From positions 1 to 7,168 of the forward strand of contig CANHLB010000090.1 in NCBI GenBank assembly GCA_947461335.1: a stretch of 7,168 nt of DNA, read 5' to 3'. The stretch is from Burkholderiaceae bacterium. GTDB lineage: Bacteria; Pseudomonadota; Gammaproteobacteria; Burkholderiales; Burkholderiaceae. This document shows, in pieces, positions 6,168 through 7,168 of this stretch. The number at the start of each line of letters is the position of its first letter. Position 1 is the stretch's first letter. The notes under the pieces were generated by a model, which searched no databases, was not told the DNA's origin, and saw only the letters and a list, made by a program, of their open reading frames with translations. Position numbers and translations under genes: made by a program.

Positions 6168-7168
6168 GTGAAAATAAGTATTTATGCAATAGTGGGATTC
6201 ATTTCTTGTGTTTTTCTAGGCCAGGCTTATGCGGCCGGAAAGATTGAGATAAATGAATATATGATCCCCAGTGATACGCCTGGAATTTCACTTTACGTAC
6301 GCAATAAGCATTTAGCAGGCATGAAGAAATTCACCCCTGAAAAAACTTTACTGTATGTCCATGGCTCAACTTACCCAGCTGAAACTGCATTTGACTTATC
6401 GCTTGGCGGAACTTCATGGATGGAATATATGGCTGCACGAGGCTATGACGTATGGCTAGTTGATTTGCGTGGCTATGGAAAATCCACGCGACCACCTGAG
6501 ATGGATCAGCCAGCAGAGCAAAATCCACCCATTGTCAGAACCGATGTAGCCGTAAGAGATGTCTCGAGCGCCGTAAATTACATATTAAAAAAGCGCAATA
6601 TCAATAAGACGAACTTACTGGGTTGGTCTTGGGGTACTACCATTATGGGTAAGTACACCACTGAGAATAACGAAAAGGTCAATAAGCTCGTCTTATATGC
6701 GCCGCAATGGCTTAGACAGGGAGGCGCTCCACTAACGGATAAAGGTGGACAGCTAGGTGCCTATAGAGTGGCTTCTGTTGCTGATGCTAAAAATCGTTGG
6801 CTAACGGGTGTTCCAGAGAGTGCTAAGGCAACTTTAATTCCTGAAGGTTGGTTTGAGAAGTGGGCAGAAGCCACTTTTGATACAGACCCATGGGGTAGAA
6901 CGCAAACCCCAAAAAAACTCAGGGCTCCTAACGGCACCGTTCAAGATGCCCGTGAGTTTTGGACGGCTGGCATACCAGTTTATGAACCTAAGAATATCCG
7001 TGTACCGGTGATGCTTGTCCATGCAGAGTGGGATGCGGATCTACCGAGCTACATGATGTATGAGTACTTTACTAAGCTAGAAAATGCACCATACAAAATC
7101 ATGCTGCAAATTAGCGAGGGTACTCACACCATCATTATGGAAAAGAACCGTATGCTGATGTTTGCAGG
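6168..7168 (+). CDS. Exported alpha/beta-fold hydrolase, 3' end beyond window
   Basis: A serine hydrolase of the alpha/beta superfamily, open for 333 codons with no stop before the right edge, so the C terminus is missing. From GTG 6168 it begins with a signal peptide (KISIYAIVGFISCVFLGQAYA, cleavage near AYA/AG, residue 22), pointing to the periplasm or outside. Fold motifs: oxyanion-hole strand LLYVHGSTYPAET (61-73), DLRGYGKSTRPP (99-110), nucleophile elbow GWSWGTT with S154, a cap region about 180-275 containing YAPQWLRQGG and DPWG, the acid D289 in HAEWDADLPS, and H320 in EGTHT. The full catalytic triad is therefore present. In cytosolic relatives such enzymes cleave esters, lactones or halides; the substrate here cannot be told. 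It is transcribed away from the U32 gene and preceded by a good ribosome site and a likely promoter. The Cys of the signal region (GFISC) does not make a proper lipobox. Confidence 0.87.
   Translation, partial: MKISIYAIVGFISCVFLGQAYAAGKIEINEYMIPSDTPGISLYVRNKHLAGMKKFTPEKTLLYVHGSTYPAETAFDLSLGGTSWMEYMAARGYDVWLVDLRGYGKSTRPPEMDQPAEQNPPIVRTDVAVRDVSSAVNYILKKRNINKTNLLGWSWGTTIMGKYTTENNEKVNKLVLYAPQWLRQGGAPLTDKGGQLGAYRVASVADAKNRWLTGVPESAKATLIPEGWFEKWAEATFDTDPWGRTQTPKKLRAPNGTVQDAREFWTAGIPVYEPKNIRVPVMLVHAEWDADLPSYMMYEYFTKLENAPYKIMLQISEGTHTIIMEKNRMLMFA

Noticed and set aside
6168..6240. Lipoprotein signal in the hydrolase (GFISC)
   Set aside because: Phe at -3 and Ile at -2 do not make a normal lipobox, and the Cys lies in the middle of the hydrophobic core; a signal peptidase I site (AYA/AG) fits better.
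6331..7022. Minus-strand open frames opposite the alpha/beta-hydrolase (6331-6528 and 6834-7022)
   Set aside because: The plus strand encodes the full hydrolase motif set through these positions, so these are shadows.

Overview
The window looks like ordinary chromosome from a betaproteobacterium of the order Burkholderiales. Moderate base composition, a FadD of proteobacterial type, a YegQ/TrhP-type U32 protein and a Phenol_MetA_deg-type barrel all fit a low-GC freshwater lineage such as Polynucleobacter. This placement is inferred from protein resemblance only. No mobile element, CRISPR array, tRNA or rRNA was seen.

Layout: bases 1-1373 (+) hold the C-terminal four fifths of a long-chain acyl-CoA synthetase (fadD) whose start lies left of the window. 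It converges, across 18 bp, on a four-gene run on the minus strand. In transcription order that run is a TrhP/YegQ-like U32 protein (5996-4695), a four-helix membrane protein of unknown function (4654-4115), a secreted outer-membrane barrel-type 'transporter' (4113-3214, TTG start one base after the previous stop) and an IlvD/Edd-family dehydratase (3140-1392). Gaps are 40, 1 and 73 bp, so at least the first three could be co-transcribed. A 171-bp divergent intergenic region separates the U32 gene from an exported alpha/beta-hydrolase (+, 6168 to beyond the right edge).

How the genes may work together: FadD activates fatty acids to acyl-CoA. The dehydratase carries the motif form of sugar-acid dehydratases rather than of valine/isoleucine IlvD. 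The barrel protein belongs to a family often found near catabolic genes, and the hydrolase carries a signal peptide. The theme is loosely uptake and catabolism of organic acids or esters, with a tRNA-modification gene at the head of the run. No shared pathway can be proven from the sequence. The window reads as core or housekeeping territory with some poorly characterised genes, and I do not see a clear novel system.
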